64,000 nt of DNA. Source: Cocos nucifera. Its lineage: Eukaryota > Streptophyta > Magnoliopsida > Arecales > Arecaceae. The notes beneath the pieces are model-generated. The model saw only the letters and a program-made list of their open reading frames with translations. It was not told where the DNA came from and did no database searches. This document shows positions 55,146 to 64,000 of this stretch, one piece after another; position 1 is the stretch's first letter; each line of letters starts with the position of its first letter. The position numbers and the translations under genes are program-made. The DNA is taken from assembly GCA_006176705.1 (NCBI GenBank), contig QRFJ01000495.1:186001-250000 (forward strand), given 5' to 3'.

Positions 55146-55826
55146 ATGGATCTTCTTGCCCTAGTACATACTGATGTGTGCGGCCCATTTGATGTGCTGG
55201 CTAGAGGCAACTTTGTCTACTTCATAATCTTTACCGATGATTTATCTAGGTATGGGTATGTATATCTTATGAGACACAAGTCTAAAGCTTTTGAAAAGTT
55301 TAAATTTAGACATGAAGTAGAAAAGCAAATTGGAAAATCCATTAAAGTTCTTCGATCAGATCGAGAAGATGAATACCTTAGTCGGAAATTTCTAGACTAT
55401 CTCAAGAAAAATGACATAGTCTCTCAAAAGACTCCACCTGGAATACCTCAACTCAATGAGATTTTAGAATGGAGGAATCAGATCCTATTAGATATGGTCC
55501 GATCCATGATGAGCTTCACAGATCTCCCTAATTTTTTTTGGGGATACTGTTTGTTAACTGTAACATACTTACTGAATAGGGTTCCTTTTAAAATTGTTCC
55601 TACCATACCATATGAGATATGGCATGGTAAGAAACCAAGTCTGAGTCATCTCAGAATTTGGGATTGTTTGGCTCATTTCAAAAGACAACAAGTGGATAAG
55701 TTAGACTTTAGATCTTTCAGAGCTCGATTTATAGGATATCCTAAAGAATCATTAGGATATTATTTCTACATTTCAGAAGATCATAATGTGATTATGAGTC
55801 GACATGCCATCTTTCTTGAAAAATAG
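55146..55826 (+). CDS. E12 integrase
   Basis: Open frame of 226 codons covering the rve integrase core. The catalytic triad is readable: aspartate in ALVHTDVCGPF (residue about 10), aspartate in VLRSDREDEY (about 82) and glutamate in NEILEWRNQILLDMVR (about 117). TDDLSRYGYVYLMRHKSKAF and TIPYEIWHGKKPSLSHLRIW are family phrases, and GYPKESLGYYFY closes the domain. The N-terminal HHCC part lies in the preceding broken region. The GVAERRN context is changed to EILEWRN. The longest coding frame in the window. Confidence 0.92.
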   Translation: MDLLALVHTDVCGPFDVLARGNFVYFIIFTDDLSRYGYVYLMRHKSKAFEKFKFRHEVEKQIGKSIKVLRSDREDEYLSRKFLDYLKKNDIVSQKTPPGIPQLNEILEWRNQILLDMVRSMMSFTDLPNFFWGYCLLTVTYLLNRVPFKIVPTIPYEIWHGKKPSLSHLRIWDCLAHFKRQQVDKLDFRSFRARFIGYPKESLGYYFYISEDHNVIMSRHAIFLEK

Positions 55827-55904
55827 TTTATTCAAGATAGCAGCATTGGAAAGCAAATCAAGCTCGATGAGAAAGTCTCACAAGAGCAATGAGCTAAGGA
55901 CCAA

Positions 55905-56230
55905 ATGGAACCAAATCAGGTTAAGCCAAACCAATCACTACCTCCTCCACCTCGTAGATCGGAAAGGGTTTTTTGTTCCCCTAAGAGGTACTTAGGTATT
56001 ATTTCAGAGGAAGTAGAGAAAGTATTCCTCGTAGGCAATGGGGTTTATGGTAATGATCCCAAAACCTATAACGAGGCGATACCAGATATCGACTCCGAGA
56101 AATGGTTAGAGGCAATGAAGTCAGAAATTGATTCGATGCACTCAAACCAAGTCTGAACCTTGGTAGATCCACTAGAAGGTATAGTACCTATTGGATGTAA
56201 ATGGATCTATAAGAGAAAGATTGGTAGAGA
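55905..56230 (+). pseudogene. E12 reverse transcriptase, N-terminal stub
   Basis: Linker with PPPPRRSERVF and PKRYLGIISEEVEKVFLVGN, then YNEAIPDIDSEKWLEAMKSE and SMHSNQV before a stop at 56155. It continues TLVDPLEGIVPIGCKWIYKR and ends abruptly at 56226 in LTR sequence. The catalytic YVDD region is absent. Confidence 0.88.
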
Positions 56231-57819
56231 GTGAAATAATAGAAAGAGTTTCTATTAAGATTTTCACATCACACTTGAATCGAATGATTAAATCATATGA
56301 TAGAAATTAGGGTTTGACGAGTTCACCTTAACCCTAATTTGATCGGGGCTCAAGATAGAAGAACTTAATTACACAAGTAGCTACATCGAGAGGTTCATTT
56401 TCAGTTTTGATGGGTTGCCACCATATACTGCTAGGTGTCACTAGTAGATTTTGAGAGTAATTAGAATGATTTAGATGATCGATCATTCCAGTTGTTTGAA
56501 TTAGAAGAGTTCTGAAGTCGATGATAGAGATCATGACATATCCCATTACCATATAGAACTAAACCTAACTGGGTCATACAAACAAGGGTTTAGATTTGGA
56601 TATCATCAATTGGACTAATCCAGTTCAATTGATTTGAATTAGATTCAATTAGGTTTAAGGAAATCGTGCTAACACACAATTGAGCCTAACATTCTCCTTT
56701 TTTCTATCATTAAAAGTTGTCTCGACTGAGCCAAATGAGTTTGTGCTCACCAGATACCTTTACTTGATCTGACTGGAGCTTGTCCAAGTTAGAAAAGGAT
56801 TATCTTAATTTATGAGATAAATTTAAGACAACACCTGCCATTTTCCATCATCTGCTAATTTTTGTCCTTTGACTTTGGTCAAACATTGAACTTTGATCCT
56901 TGGATATTTGTCCATGTGTCATGCACTTATTGGAGAGTAGATAGAGGCTTATCCCCTTACTAAAATTTGAAAAAGAGGGGGTGCATGCCTAGGATGGCGT
57001 GCGCCCATGGATAGGGACGCCTGGAGTTCCATATGGATGGGACTCCAGGTTGCTTCTGGGTTTCTACTTAGGTAGCCCTTGGCTATAGACTTTGACCAGT
57101 CTTAGGCACCATATAAGGATGAATTTATGGGGCTCTCATCTGATTGGATCAGGTAATGTCATCCCACCAATTAGATTTAGATCTGATTGCATGAAGCAAC
57201 ATGATTTGCCGAGATGATGTGGCACTGCATGGTGCAGAAGGGTCTATAAATAAACCCTATCTGTGCCCCACTTTAAATAGAGTTCGCTCTTAGCCATGCC
57301 CCTTGGCTGCCCCTCTCCCTCCTCCATGCCATCTTCTGATCCTCTCTCTCCTCTCCATGCCTAAGGGAAGTTGGGCTTCAGTTTGGTGCGATCCAGGTAA
57401 GAAAAGGCTGACGAGAAAGGAAGAAGGTAGCACTACTGCAGAGATGACTGCTGATCTTCAGAAGGAGTTTTGAAGATCCTCCAAATCAAATTTAGATCTA
57501 ATTTTTGGAAAGGTGATAAGGAAGGAGAAGATCTTCAGATCCAGTCTGAGTGGATATCGATAGAGGTCAGGCGCTTGCATGGTTGAATCCAGAACTTCAG
57601 GCAATCAGCAAGATCATCAAAAGATAATCGAATTACCTACATCAAGGTATTAATTAAATTAGATTTAATTTAATTTTTTTTTATTTATTAGATTTATAAA
57701 ATCAGATCTGAAATATCTTAGATTTGATCTGGATACATGAGAGAAAATTTTTGAAATATCTCTCTCGATCCGATCAGATCTGAACAAACCTGATCTGGGA
57801 AATCAGGATTTCTCCTTCA
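56226..57819 (+). mobile_element. E12 3' LTR, 5'-truncated
   Basis: Starts at AGAGAGTGAAAT, equivalent to 50218 in the 5' LTR, so about 670 bp of its left end are missing. From there it aligns with the 5' LTR to its end CTCCTTCA. Followed directly by GAGGC. Minus frame 56334-56552 corresponds to the accidental frame in the other LTR. Confidence 0.9.
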
Positions 57820-57824
57820 GAGGC

Positions 57825-58194
57825 AGCTCATCATCAAAAGAAACTACATAATAACCAGGGAGCCAGTGTGAGTGGTGAGTCAGAGGAGATGGCCTCCTTG
57901 AAGAGGACTGTTGGTAAGCTTTCAAAGGTGGTTGGGGTGGAGCAGGCTGAGGTTCAACTGCTGAAGCTTCAGCTTGCTTGTGAACATTGGGCTGTCAAGG
58001 ACACGGAGGCTGAGTCCGAAGTTTTAAGGAGACAGCGGCAGGAGCTCGAGGGTAAGTTTCAGCTTGCCAACAGAATGTATGTAGATGGTCTCTTCCAAAA
58101 GAAGGAACTTGAGGAGGAGATCCTTAGGCTAAAGCAAGCCTTGGTGATGGCTGGAGCTGGCAGCCCGAAGTCCGAAGAATCTGATTCGTCTTAA
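57825..58194 (+). pseudogene. E11 aORF, C-terminal coiled-coil segment
   Basis: Resumes the aORF after E12 in the same phase. Open frame 57868-58194 (108 codons) reads MASLKRTVGKLSKVVGVEQA, KDTEAESEVLRRQRQELEGK and KKELEEEILRLKQALVMAG and ends SEESDSS at TAA. Strong coiled-coil composition. Matches E7 30850-31190. The stop is followed by a candidate polyadenylation region (58273-58291). Confidence 0.75.
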
Positions 58195-58272
58195 AGCTTT
58201 GGCCTCTTTCTCCTTTTCTTTCTTTTAGTGTAATCGGCCTTGTCGGCCTATGCTTTAGTTGTAATGAACTCA

Positions 58273-58291
58273 TTTTTGTAATGGAATAATA
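58273..58291 (+). terminator. Candidate 3' end of the E11 aORF transcript
   Basis: TTTTTGTAATGGAATAATA about 80 bp after the stop. The TTTTGTAATG word is shared with E7 (31269-31278). Prediction only. Confidence 0.35.
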
Positions 58292-58559
58292 TATCTTTCG
58301 CTATTTTTGTTTCGTGTGAACCTGAGGCCTATTCGCGGTCTTACCTTCTTTACCTCTTTTTTTTTCAAAATATTTATTGCGGATGCCGAGCCTATTGTGG
58401 ACGTCGGGCTTGCTGTGGATGTTGAACTAGGACCTCTCTTACAAACCAGGATAAGGTTCTATCTTTTGCATTTATCATAGTCAGATCGTTGTGGAAAAAT
58501 ATGTGTAAGGATTCTCCACCAAGCTTCTTCCTTTTTCATGTCTTCCGTCTACGAGGTTT

Positions 58560-59430
58560 CAGCTTTCACTCATGTTAGGATGAGGCTTTTCTTCTATTCT
58601 TAACATGGCTTATGGGGGTATGTTAGGGTCATCGATAGGGTCTCTCCCTCCATCCTGCCTTATATCGATGAGGTCGTCGATTTTGCTTACATTAGGATGA
58701 GGTTCTCCTCCTATTCCTAACGTGGCTCATGGGGGTGCATTTTGGGCCATTGATAGGACCTCTTTCTCTATCTTATCTAAAATAAATGAGGCCTTCAACT
58801 TTGCTCACATTAGGATGAGATTTTTCTCCTATTCCTAACGGGCTGTAGGGGCATATTAGGGCCATTGTCAGGGCCTCTCTGCTCAACTTATCTAATATGA
58901 ATGAGGCCTTCGACTTTGCTTACATTAGGATGAGGTTCTCCTTCTATTTCTAATGGACTGTAGGGACACATTAGGACCATTGTCAGGGCCTCTCCCCTCA
59001 TCTCGTCTAATATAAACGTGGCTTTCGACTTTGCTCACGTTAGGATGAGGTTCTCCTCCTATTCCTAATGGACTGTAGGGGCACATTAGGGCCGTTGTCA
59101 GGGCCTCTTCCCTCATCTCGTCTAATATGAACGAGGCCTTCGACTTTGCTCACATTAGGATGAGGTTCTTCTCCTATTCCTAACGGGCTATAGTGGCACA
59201 TTAAGGCCATTATCAAGACCTCTCCCCTCATCTCATCTAAATGAATGAGGTTTTCAACTTTGCTCAGTTAGGATGAGGTTCTCCTTCTATTCCTAACGGG
59301 CTGTAAGGGCACATTAGGGCCATTATCAGGGCCTCTCCCCTCATCTCGTCTAAAATGAATGAGGCCTTCGACTTTGCTCACATTAGGATGAGGTTCTTCT
59401 TTTATTCCTAATGGGATGTATTTATCGCGA
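58560..59430. repeat. E11 3' tandem array, ~115-bp unit, about 8 copies
   Basis: TAGGATGAGG starts at 58576, 58693, 58811, 58926, 59041, 59156, 59269 and 59384, steps of 113-118 bp. Units also share GGGCTGTAGGGGCACATTAG, GGGCCATTGTCAGGGCCTCT and GAGGCCTTCGACTTTGCTCA. The core with arms TTAGGATGAGG and CCTATTCCTAA is the same as in E7, while the rest of the unit and the period differ. Minus frames 58925-59231 are the repeat read through. Confidence 0.93.
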
Positions 59431-59529
59431 GATCAAACTCAGAGGGTAGTTCTTCTTTTGTCATCGGTATACGACAAAGATTAGGGTGTTGAGGTAGAGG
59501 AATTTTATTATAATCAAATCATTGTTAAT

Positions 59530-60580
59530 ATATTCATAGATTTTTTGAATTTTAGGATCGAGGTAGGTCTCCCCTCCCAAGTTTCTTCAAGTAGTACGTC
59601 CTAGGTTGGACGATCTCCATGACCTCATAGGATCTTTTTCAATTTGGAGCAAGCTTCCCCTAGCTCTGAGGCTGAGAGATGGTGGCTCGCCAAAGCACTA
59701 AGTCTCCTAGTCTGAGTATTTTACCTCTGACTTTGGAGTTATAGTATTGGACCATCCTTTGCTTGTAAGCTGTCATCCAAACTTGGACTTCTCTTTTTTC
59801 TTCTAGTAGATCGAGGTTGGCTCTGAGGTCCTATGGATTATATTGTTCGTTGAAGGCCACTATCCGCACCAATGAAAGTTTAAGTTCGATCGGGATGACT
59901 GCCTCTGTATTAAAAGCTAAGGTGAATGGTGTTTCTCCAGTTGGTAGCCTTTGGGTAGTGCGGTATGCCCATAGAACATGATAGAGTTCGTCCGCCCAAG
60001 CCCCGCTTGCTCTATCGAGTCTTATCTTGATGCCTTGCAATAGGGTCTAGTTGGTCACTTCAGCTTCTCCATTTGCCTGTGGGTGAGCTACCGACATGAA
60101 GTAATGGGAGATGTTTAGATCTTCACTAAACTCAGCAAATCTCATCCCAGCAAACTGTCGCTTGTTATCTGTTATGAGAGCTCGGGGTAGACCAAATCGA
60201 TAGACGATTAATTTCAAGATGAAGTTTCGTACCTTAGCCATTGTAATTTTTTCTAATGGTTCGGCTTTGACCCATTTGGTGAAGTAGTCGATTGCAACCA
60301 GAAGGAACTTCTATTGTCTGGACTCCATTAGGAAAGGGCCAGGTATATCCATTCCTCACTATGCAAATAGCCAAGGTGCGCTTAGTGGAGTAAGCTCGAA
60401 GGTCTGCTATCTTTGTATATTTGCATTTCTCTGATAGTGGTCACATTTTTTGATATACTCTATAGAATTATGGTATAAGATCGGTCAATAGTAGCCTTAC
60501 CGAAGTAGTCTTTGTGATAGGGATCTGGCTCCTACATGACTTTCACAAATTCTCTTGTGCACTTCCCATAATGCAAAGTC
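59530..60580 (-). pseudogene. E11 integrase
   Basis: Minus strand. The HHCC region begins near 60560 (HKRICESHVGARS), with KKCDHYQRNA at about 60450 where the last zinc ligand cysteine is tyrosine. VAIDYFTKWVKAEPL at about 60300-60260 has the first catalytic aspartate. Open frame 60241-60047 has PRALITDNKRQFAGMRF with the second aspartate and AHPQANGEAEVTN with the glutamate. Frame 60040-59831 gives the C-terminal part, AWADELYHVLWAYRTTQRLP and TGETPFTLAFNTEAVIPIEL. All three catalytic residues are kept, but stops separate the frames. Confidence 0.92.
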
Positions 60581-60603
60581 GGTCTCTGAAGATTGGAGAC
60601 ATC

Positions 60604-60834
60604 TCAACAGCGGTAGTGAATATGATCTTTTATACAACTTGCCCTCGTACAAAACATTCTGAGTGGCCTGATTCCTAAGTTTTTGAGCTTCTTTTGGATC
60701 ATGAGGAAGAACTTCCTCTTGAGATTGATAATTAATGGATCAATCCAGCTCGGCTCGAGCTCCATCTGCATAACAAGCTGTGACTCCTTTGAGCTTCGAT
60801 GTTTTAGAGTTTCAAAAAATACTTCTTTGGACAA
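60604..60834 (-). pseudogene. E11 RNase H-integrase connection
   Basis: An open 76-codon frame without a strong motif; VMQMELEPSWIDPLIINLKR resembles the segment linking RNase H to integrase in Tat-type Pol. The equivalent in E7 is around 33950. Confidence 0.5.
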
Positions 60835-60849
60835 TTAGGCTGGGGCTAA

Positions 60850-61230
60850 AGTGGCCAATTTAGAGAGGAGATCGGCTCTTATATTTTCTATCCTCGAAAT
60901 CTATTGAATGTCAAAACTATCGAAGGTCGGAGTTAAAATCTTTACCTTCTCAAGGTATTTCATCATACTTTCCTTCCATGCTTCTTAGTTGCCATTGACT
61001 TGATCGACCACTAATTAAAAATTACTGTAGACTTGAAGTCGATCTACTTTTAACTCTCTTGCTATTTTTAACTCGATGATCAGTGCTTCATATTCAGCCC
61101 TATTATTAGTTGCAGAAAATTTGAAGCGTAGCGCGTATTCAACGATGACTCCCTTGGGATTGACTAAGACCCATACCGCACCTGCTCTAGCAGAGTTGGA
61201 CGAACCATCCATATATAGGACCTAAAAACT
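60850..61230 (-). pseudogene. E11 RNase H
   Basis: Open frame 61212-61015: MDGSSNSARAGAVWVLVNPK with the first aspartate, YALRFKFSATNNRAEYEALI with the catalytic glutamate, then VDRLQVYSNF where aspartate of the usual SDS/SDF motif is asparagine, followed by a stop. Removes the RNA template during cDNA synthesis in the family; here damaged. Confidence 0.88.
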
Positions 61231-61599
61231 TTCGAAAAGATCGACACTCTCTTCGGGAAGGTTCGGTTGCAACCATGGGATGCCGACCCCATGCTATTCA
61301 AGCTTGGCTTCATATGGAATGGTACATTCTACTACAAAATCTGCCAATATCTGAGCTTTGATCGATGGCTGGGATCGATAATTAATGTCAAGCTCCATGA
61401 GTTCGATTGCCTATTTTAAGATTCTTCCAATAGCATCCGTTCAATGAAGGATTACTTTTATTGGTTAATCCGTGAGGACCGTTATGGTGTGTCCCTAAAA
61501 GTAAGGTTGGAATCTCCTAGCAGTAATTAAAAGAGAGTAAGTTAATTTTTCTAACTTAGAGTACCTGGTCTCTGCATCCCTCAGGACCCGGCTTACATA

Positions 61600-62480
61600 G
61601 TAGATTAGTCGCTACATCTTTGCTTTCTCCATGACCAGGACTGCTGCCAAGGTCGTTGGAGAGGCTGCTAGGTACAAGAATAATTCTTCTTCGGGTTCAG
61701 GGTTAGCTAGCAGTGAAGGTGAGCCGAGGTAATTTTTTAGCTCTTCAAATGTCCGTTGGCACTCTGTCATCCAGCAGAAGTTCTTTGGTTGCTTGAGAAC
61801 TTGAAAGAAGGGCATGCATCGCTTGGCCAATCTTGAGATGAAGTGATTTAGGGATGCCACTTTTTCAGTCAAGTGCTGAACTTCTTTGATCATTTTTGGA
61901 GCAGTCATCTTCTGAATAGCTCAGATTTTCTCTGAATTTGCTTTGATCCTGCGCCTCGATACTATAAACCCCAGAAACTTCTTCGAGGTCACACCAAAGG
62001 TACACTTGGTCGGGTTCAGCTTCATTTTATACTTTTTGAGTGCACTAATGGTCTCTTCGAGGTCGACAATGTGGTTTATTGAAGCTCGGATTTTTGATGA
62101 GCATGTCATCCACATACACCTTCATGTTGCAACTGATCTGCTCCTTGAAGATCTTGTTGATCAGGCATTGGTATGTTGCCCCTGCATTCTTGAGTCCAAA
62201 AGGCATAACCTTATAACAGTAAAGACCACGGTCAGTAACAAAAGTAATTTTTTTCTCATCCTCTGGTGCCATCCATATTTGGTTATAGTCAAAAAAGGCA
62301 ACCATAAAGGTGAGGAGCTCATGGCCCGAGATTGTGTCTATTAGTTGATCAATCCTAGGTAGAGGATAGCTATCTTTTGGATTGGTTTTGTTTAGCTTTT
62401 TGAAGTCTATACACATCCTCCACTTACCATTGGCCTTCTTGATCAGGACCACATTAGAGACCCAAGTCGGATAGCTAATT
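61600..62480 (-). pseudogene. E11 reverse transcriptase
   Basis: Three consecutive minus-strand frames. 62452-62045 reads MVLIKKANGKWRMCIDFKKL, SYPLPRIDQLIDTISGHELL, FVTDRGLYCYKVMPFGLKNA and MKVYVDDMLIKN with an intact YVDD box. 62115-61921 reads KYKMKLNPTKCTFGVTSKKF (thumb). 61908-61612 reads HLTEKVASLNHFISRLAKRC and FCWMTECQRTFEELKNYL, leading into RNase H. One frameshift after YVDD and one stop separate them. The plus frame 61943-62344 is the antisense shadow. Confidence 0.93.
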
Positions 62481-62640
62481 TTTTGAATAAATCTGGCGCT
62501 GAGATGCTTGTCGACTTCTTCTGCTATTGCCTTCTATCTTTTTGGTGCATGGCTTTGAACTCTTTCTTTCATTGATCGATGCTTAGGATTAACAATTAAC
62601 TGATGTTCCATAACCTCGACATCAATCCCAGGCATATCCG

Positions 62641-63327
62641 TTAGAACCCAGGCGAAGATGTCGGCATTCCTTCATAAAAGGTGATGAGCTGCTCTCGAAC
62701 TTCATCCTCCAGATTGGAGCCAATCTGCACTGTATGCTTCGCATTTTCATCATTCAGGGGGACGGTCACAAGATCTTCTAAGGGCTCACCCCGTTCTTCG
62801 ATAAGGTCATCACGAACATCAAGCCCGTCAATTAGGTAGGGGTCAAGTCGAGTGCCATATTGTAAGGCAATGGAGTACCAGTGCCAAGCTAATGCTTGAT
62901 CGCCTCTGATTTCACCTATTCCATTGCTTGTTGGAAATTTTATTTTCAAGTAAAAGATCGACACTATGGCTCATAGTGCATTTAGACCAGGTCGATCGAG
63001 GATTGCATTGTAAGCAGAGGGAGCTTTTACCACCAAAAAGTCGACCCACACCCTGGTCTGCTTTGGATACCGTCTTGCAGTCACGGCTAGAGTTATCATT
63101 CCCTCCATCGATACAGCGTCACTAGTGAAGCCGACCAACAGAGAGCTCATGGGTCCCAGACGATTATTGGGTACGGATATTTTAGTGAAAGCATCATAGT
63201 ACAGAACATCAGCGAAACTTTCATTATCTACTAAAATGCGGCGTACATCATAATTAGCAATGTTCAAAGAAATTACAACCACGTCGTTGTATGGGAACCA
63301 AACTCCTCGAGCATCCTTATCGATCAA
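62641..63327 (-). pseudogene. E11 aspartic protease and protease-RT linker
   Basis: Frame 63327-62971 reads SLNIANYDVRRILVDNESFA with the catalytic aspartate but DNES where DxGS is expected, then VTARRYPKQTRVWVDFLVVK and YNAILDRPGLNAL. Frame 62964-62641 continues MSIFYLKIKFPTSNGIGEIR (the KFPT.NGVGE.RGDQ motif of Tat proteases) and an acidic linker with LVTVPLNDENAKHTVQIGS. Homologous to E7 36394-36119. Confidence 0.88.
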
Positions 63328-63399
63328 AGCGATGGACTTTTCAATTCTTCACCTCTTCCCAGCCTTGATCGACCTGCTAGCCTCCCCTCATCGAGGTCC

Positions 63400-64000
63400 C
63401 CCAGAGATGGTGTTAATGACGTCGATCGGGGATCGATCTTCTCACTGCTCCCCAACCCTTAGAGGTTCTGGCAGTGGGGGTGCTCTCGATCGATCCTCTC
63501 ATCCTTTCGATCGACATCCTAGGAATTGGCCCAGCCTACCATGCCTAATGAGCTCATCGATCTCATTCTAGAGCTAGATGCATTCTTTCGTATCATGATC
63601 GTGATCACGATGGTAGAGGCAGAACTTTCTAGGATTGTATTTATCGGGATGAGTGTGCATACTTTTTGATCTCGGTAGTTGATCCCTGATCTCCATCAGT
63701 ACTTGGGTTTTTGGAGCATTGAGAGGGGCATAGTTATAGAACTTTTTGAAGGGAGAGCTCCATCATGCCCTTCTATCCAGGTTCTTCACCTCTGAGCCCA
63801 GGTAGGGGTCCAGGCCTGCTTACGCTCTAGAGGAGTCTGGGAGTGTGGCCGAGCTTCACTCAGTTTCTCTCCAATCGTAGGTGCATTTGGTTCACCCGCC
63901 TACAGCTCCTAGGCGGCTTCATTGTTCCTAGCCTTAAAGGTCTCTTCAGCTCGGGCATAACCTTCAGCCTAGGCCGGCATATCAGCAAAGTCCCTAGGGT
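63400..64000 (-). pseudogene. E11 gag, C-terminal part with zinc knuckle
   Basis: Minus strand at about 63628-63577: KFCLYHRDHDHDTKECI, a CX2HX4HX4C knuckle typical of Tat-lineage Gag, followed by EIDELIR. Upstream (about 63990-63900) EGYARAEETFKARNNEA resembles the end of the retrotrans_gag region. Stops interrupt the text. The rest of gag lies beyond 64000. Confidence 0.82.

Larger units (their letters stand above)
49546..57819 (+). mobile_element. E12: copia retrotransposon (8.3 kb) with deleted 3' part
   Basis: Flanked by perfect 5-bp duplications GAGGC (49541-49545 and 57820-57824). Complete 5' LTR, PBS, leader, gag, protease, integrase and the first part of RT. At about 56226 the RT reading jumps directly into the middle of an LTR, so most of RT, all RNase H, the PPT and the first part of the 3' LTR are gone. 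It is the best-preserved copia in the window and belongs to the E5 family. It interrupts the E11 aORF and is therefore the youngest of that nest. Confidence 0.93.
45487..64000 (-). mobile_element. E11: Tat-lineage Ty3/gypsy element with antisense ORF
   Basis: Minus-strand order: gag (beyond 64000 to about 63400), protease, RT, RNase H, integrase (to about 59530), tandem array (58560-59430), then the plus-strand aORF (46751-58194, interrupted by E12), then the 3' LTR (45487-46292). Its frames are longer and its motifs better kept than those of E7, so it is probably younger. It sits in E10 pol; GTGTA (45482-45486) is the expected duplication. The 5' LTR and PBS lie right of the window. Confidence 0.9.

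Noticed and set aside
58925..59231. Two similar minus-strand frames of 63 codons
   Set aside because: They are successive units of the 115-bp array read through; similarity comes from the repeat.
61943..62344. 133-codon plus-strand frame
   Set aside because: Exactly antisense to the well-supported reverse transcriptase with YVDD; a shadow.

Overview
This 64-kb window looks like a heterochromatic stretch of a plant nuclear genome. It is probably a monocot; a palm is my guess from the general look of the elements, not from a diagnostic sequence. I find no cellular gene, structural RNA gene or CRISPR array. Almost every base belongs to transposable elements nested in one another, and most of their coding sequence is broken by stops and frameshifts. 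I label the elements E1-E12 from left to right.

Layout. E1 (1-1833): 3' end and 3' LTR of a Ty3/gypsy element, inserted in the RNase H region of copia fragment E2 (1834-about 4190). E3 (about 4598-5550): a copia LTR followed by a primer-binding site and a C-rich tract. E4 (6395-6636 plus 16960-19349): a non-autonomous CACTA-like DNA transposon with hairpin-rich subterminal arrays and a giant internal palindrome. It is split by E5 (6637-16954, minus strand), a structurally complete copia element with 2.6-kb LTRs, PBS, PPT and the 5-bp duplication AAATA. E6 (about 19353-23159): a gypsy-type element with PBS and PPT about 1.9 kb apart and no recognisable gag-pol, so LARD-like. E7 (23160-36416, minus) and E11 (45487-beyond 64000, minus): two related Ty3/gypsy elements of Tat-lineage layout. 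Reading the minus strand, each has protease-RT-RNase H-integrase, then a tandem-repeat array, then a large ORF on the opposite strand (aORF) with a Transposase_28-like region and coiled coils, then the 3' LTR; E11 also shows the gag zinc knuckle. E8 (27330-30753, minus) is a coding-deleted copia element inside the E7 aORF. E9 (36417-about 43777, plus) is a copia element that truncates E7. E10 (about 43778-45486, minus) is the 3' end of another copia element, interrupted by E11. E12 (49546-57819, plus) is a copia element inside the E11 aORF, flanked by perfect GAGGC duplications.

How the parts relate. The LTRs supply promoters: TATA-like boxes are visible in E1, E3/E6 vicinity, E5, E7, E11 and E12. 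PBS sequences match the 3' end of initiator methionine tRNA (TGGTATCAGAGC type) in E3, E5, E6, E8, E9 and E12. In E7 and E11 a second TATA-like box (CTATTTAAGG) on the plus strand sits upstream of the aORF, so the genomic strand and the aORF strand may be transcribed towards each other.

The most interesting signals are: the aORF module with its own conserved promoter-like box and intron-like gaps; the 94-bp and 115-bp tandem arrays that occupy the same position in E7 and E11 and share a hairpin core; and the roughly 560-bp inverted arms inside E4. None is a wholly new class of system; the Tat aORF and 3' tandem repeats are known phenomena seen here in unusually clear paired form. Boundaries marked 'about' are uncertain by tens of bases, and all homology statements come from reading the sequence, not from database searches.
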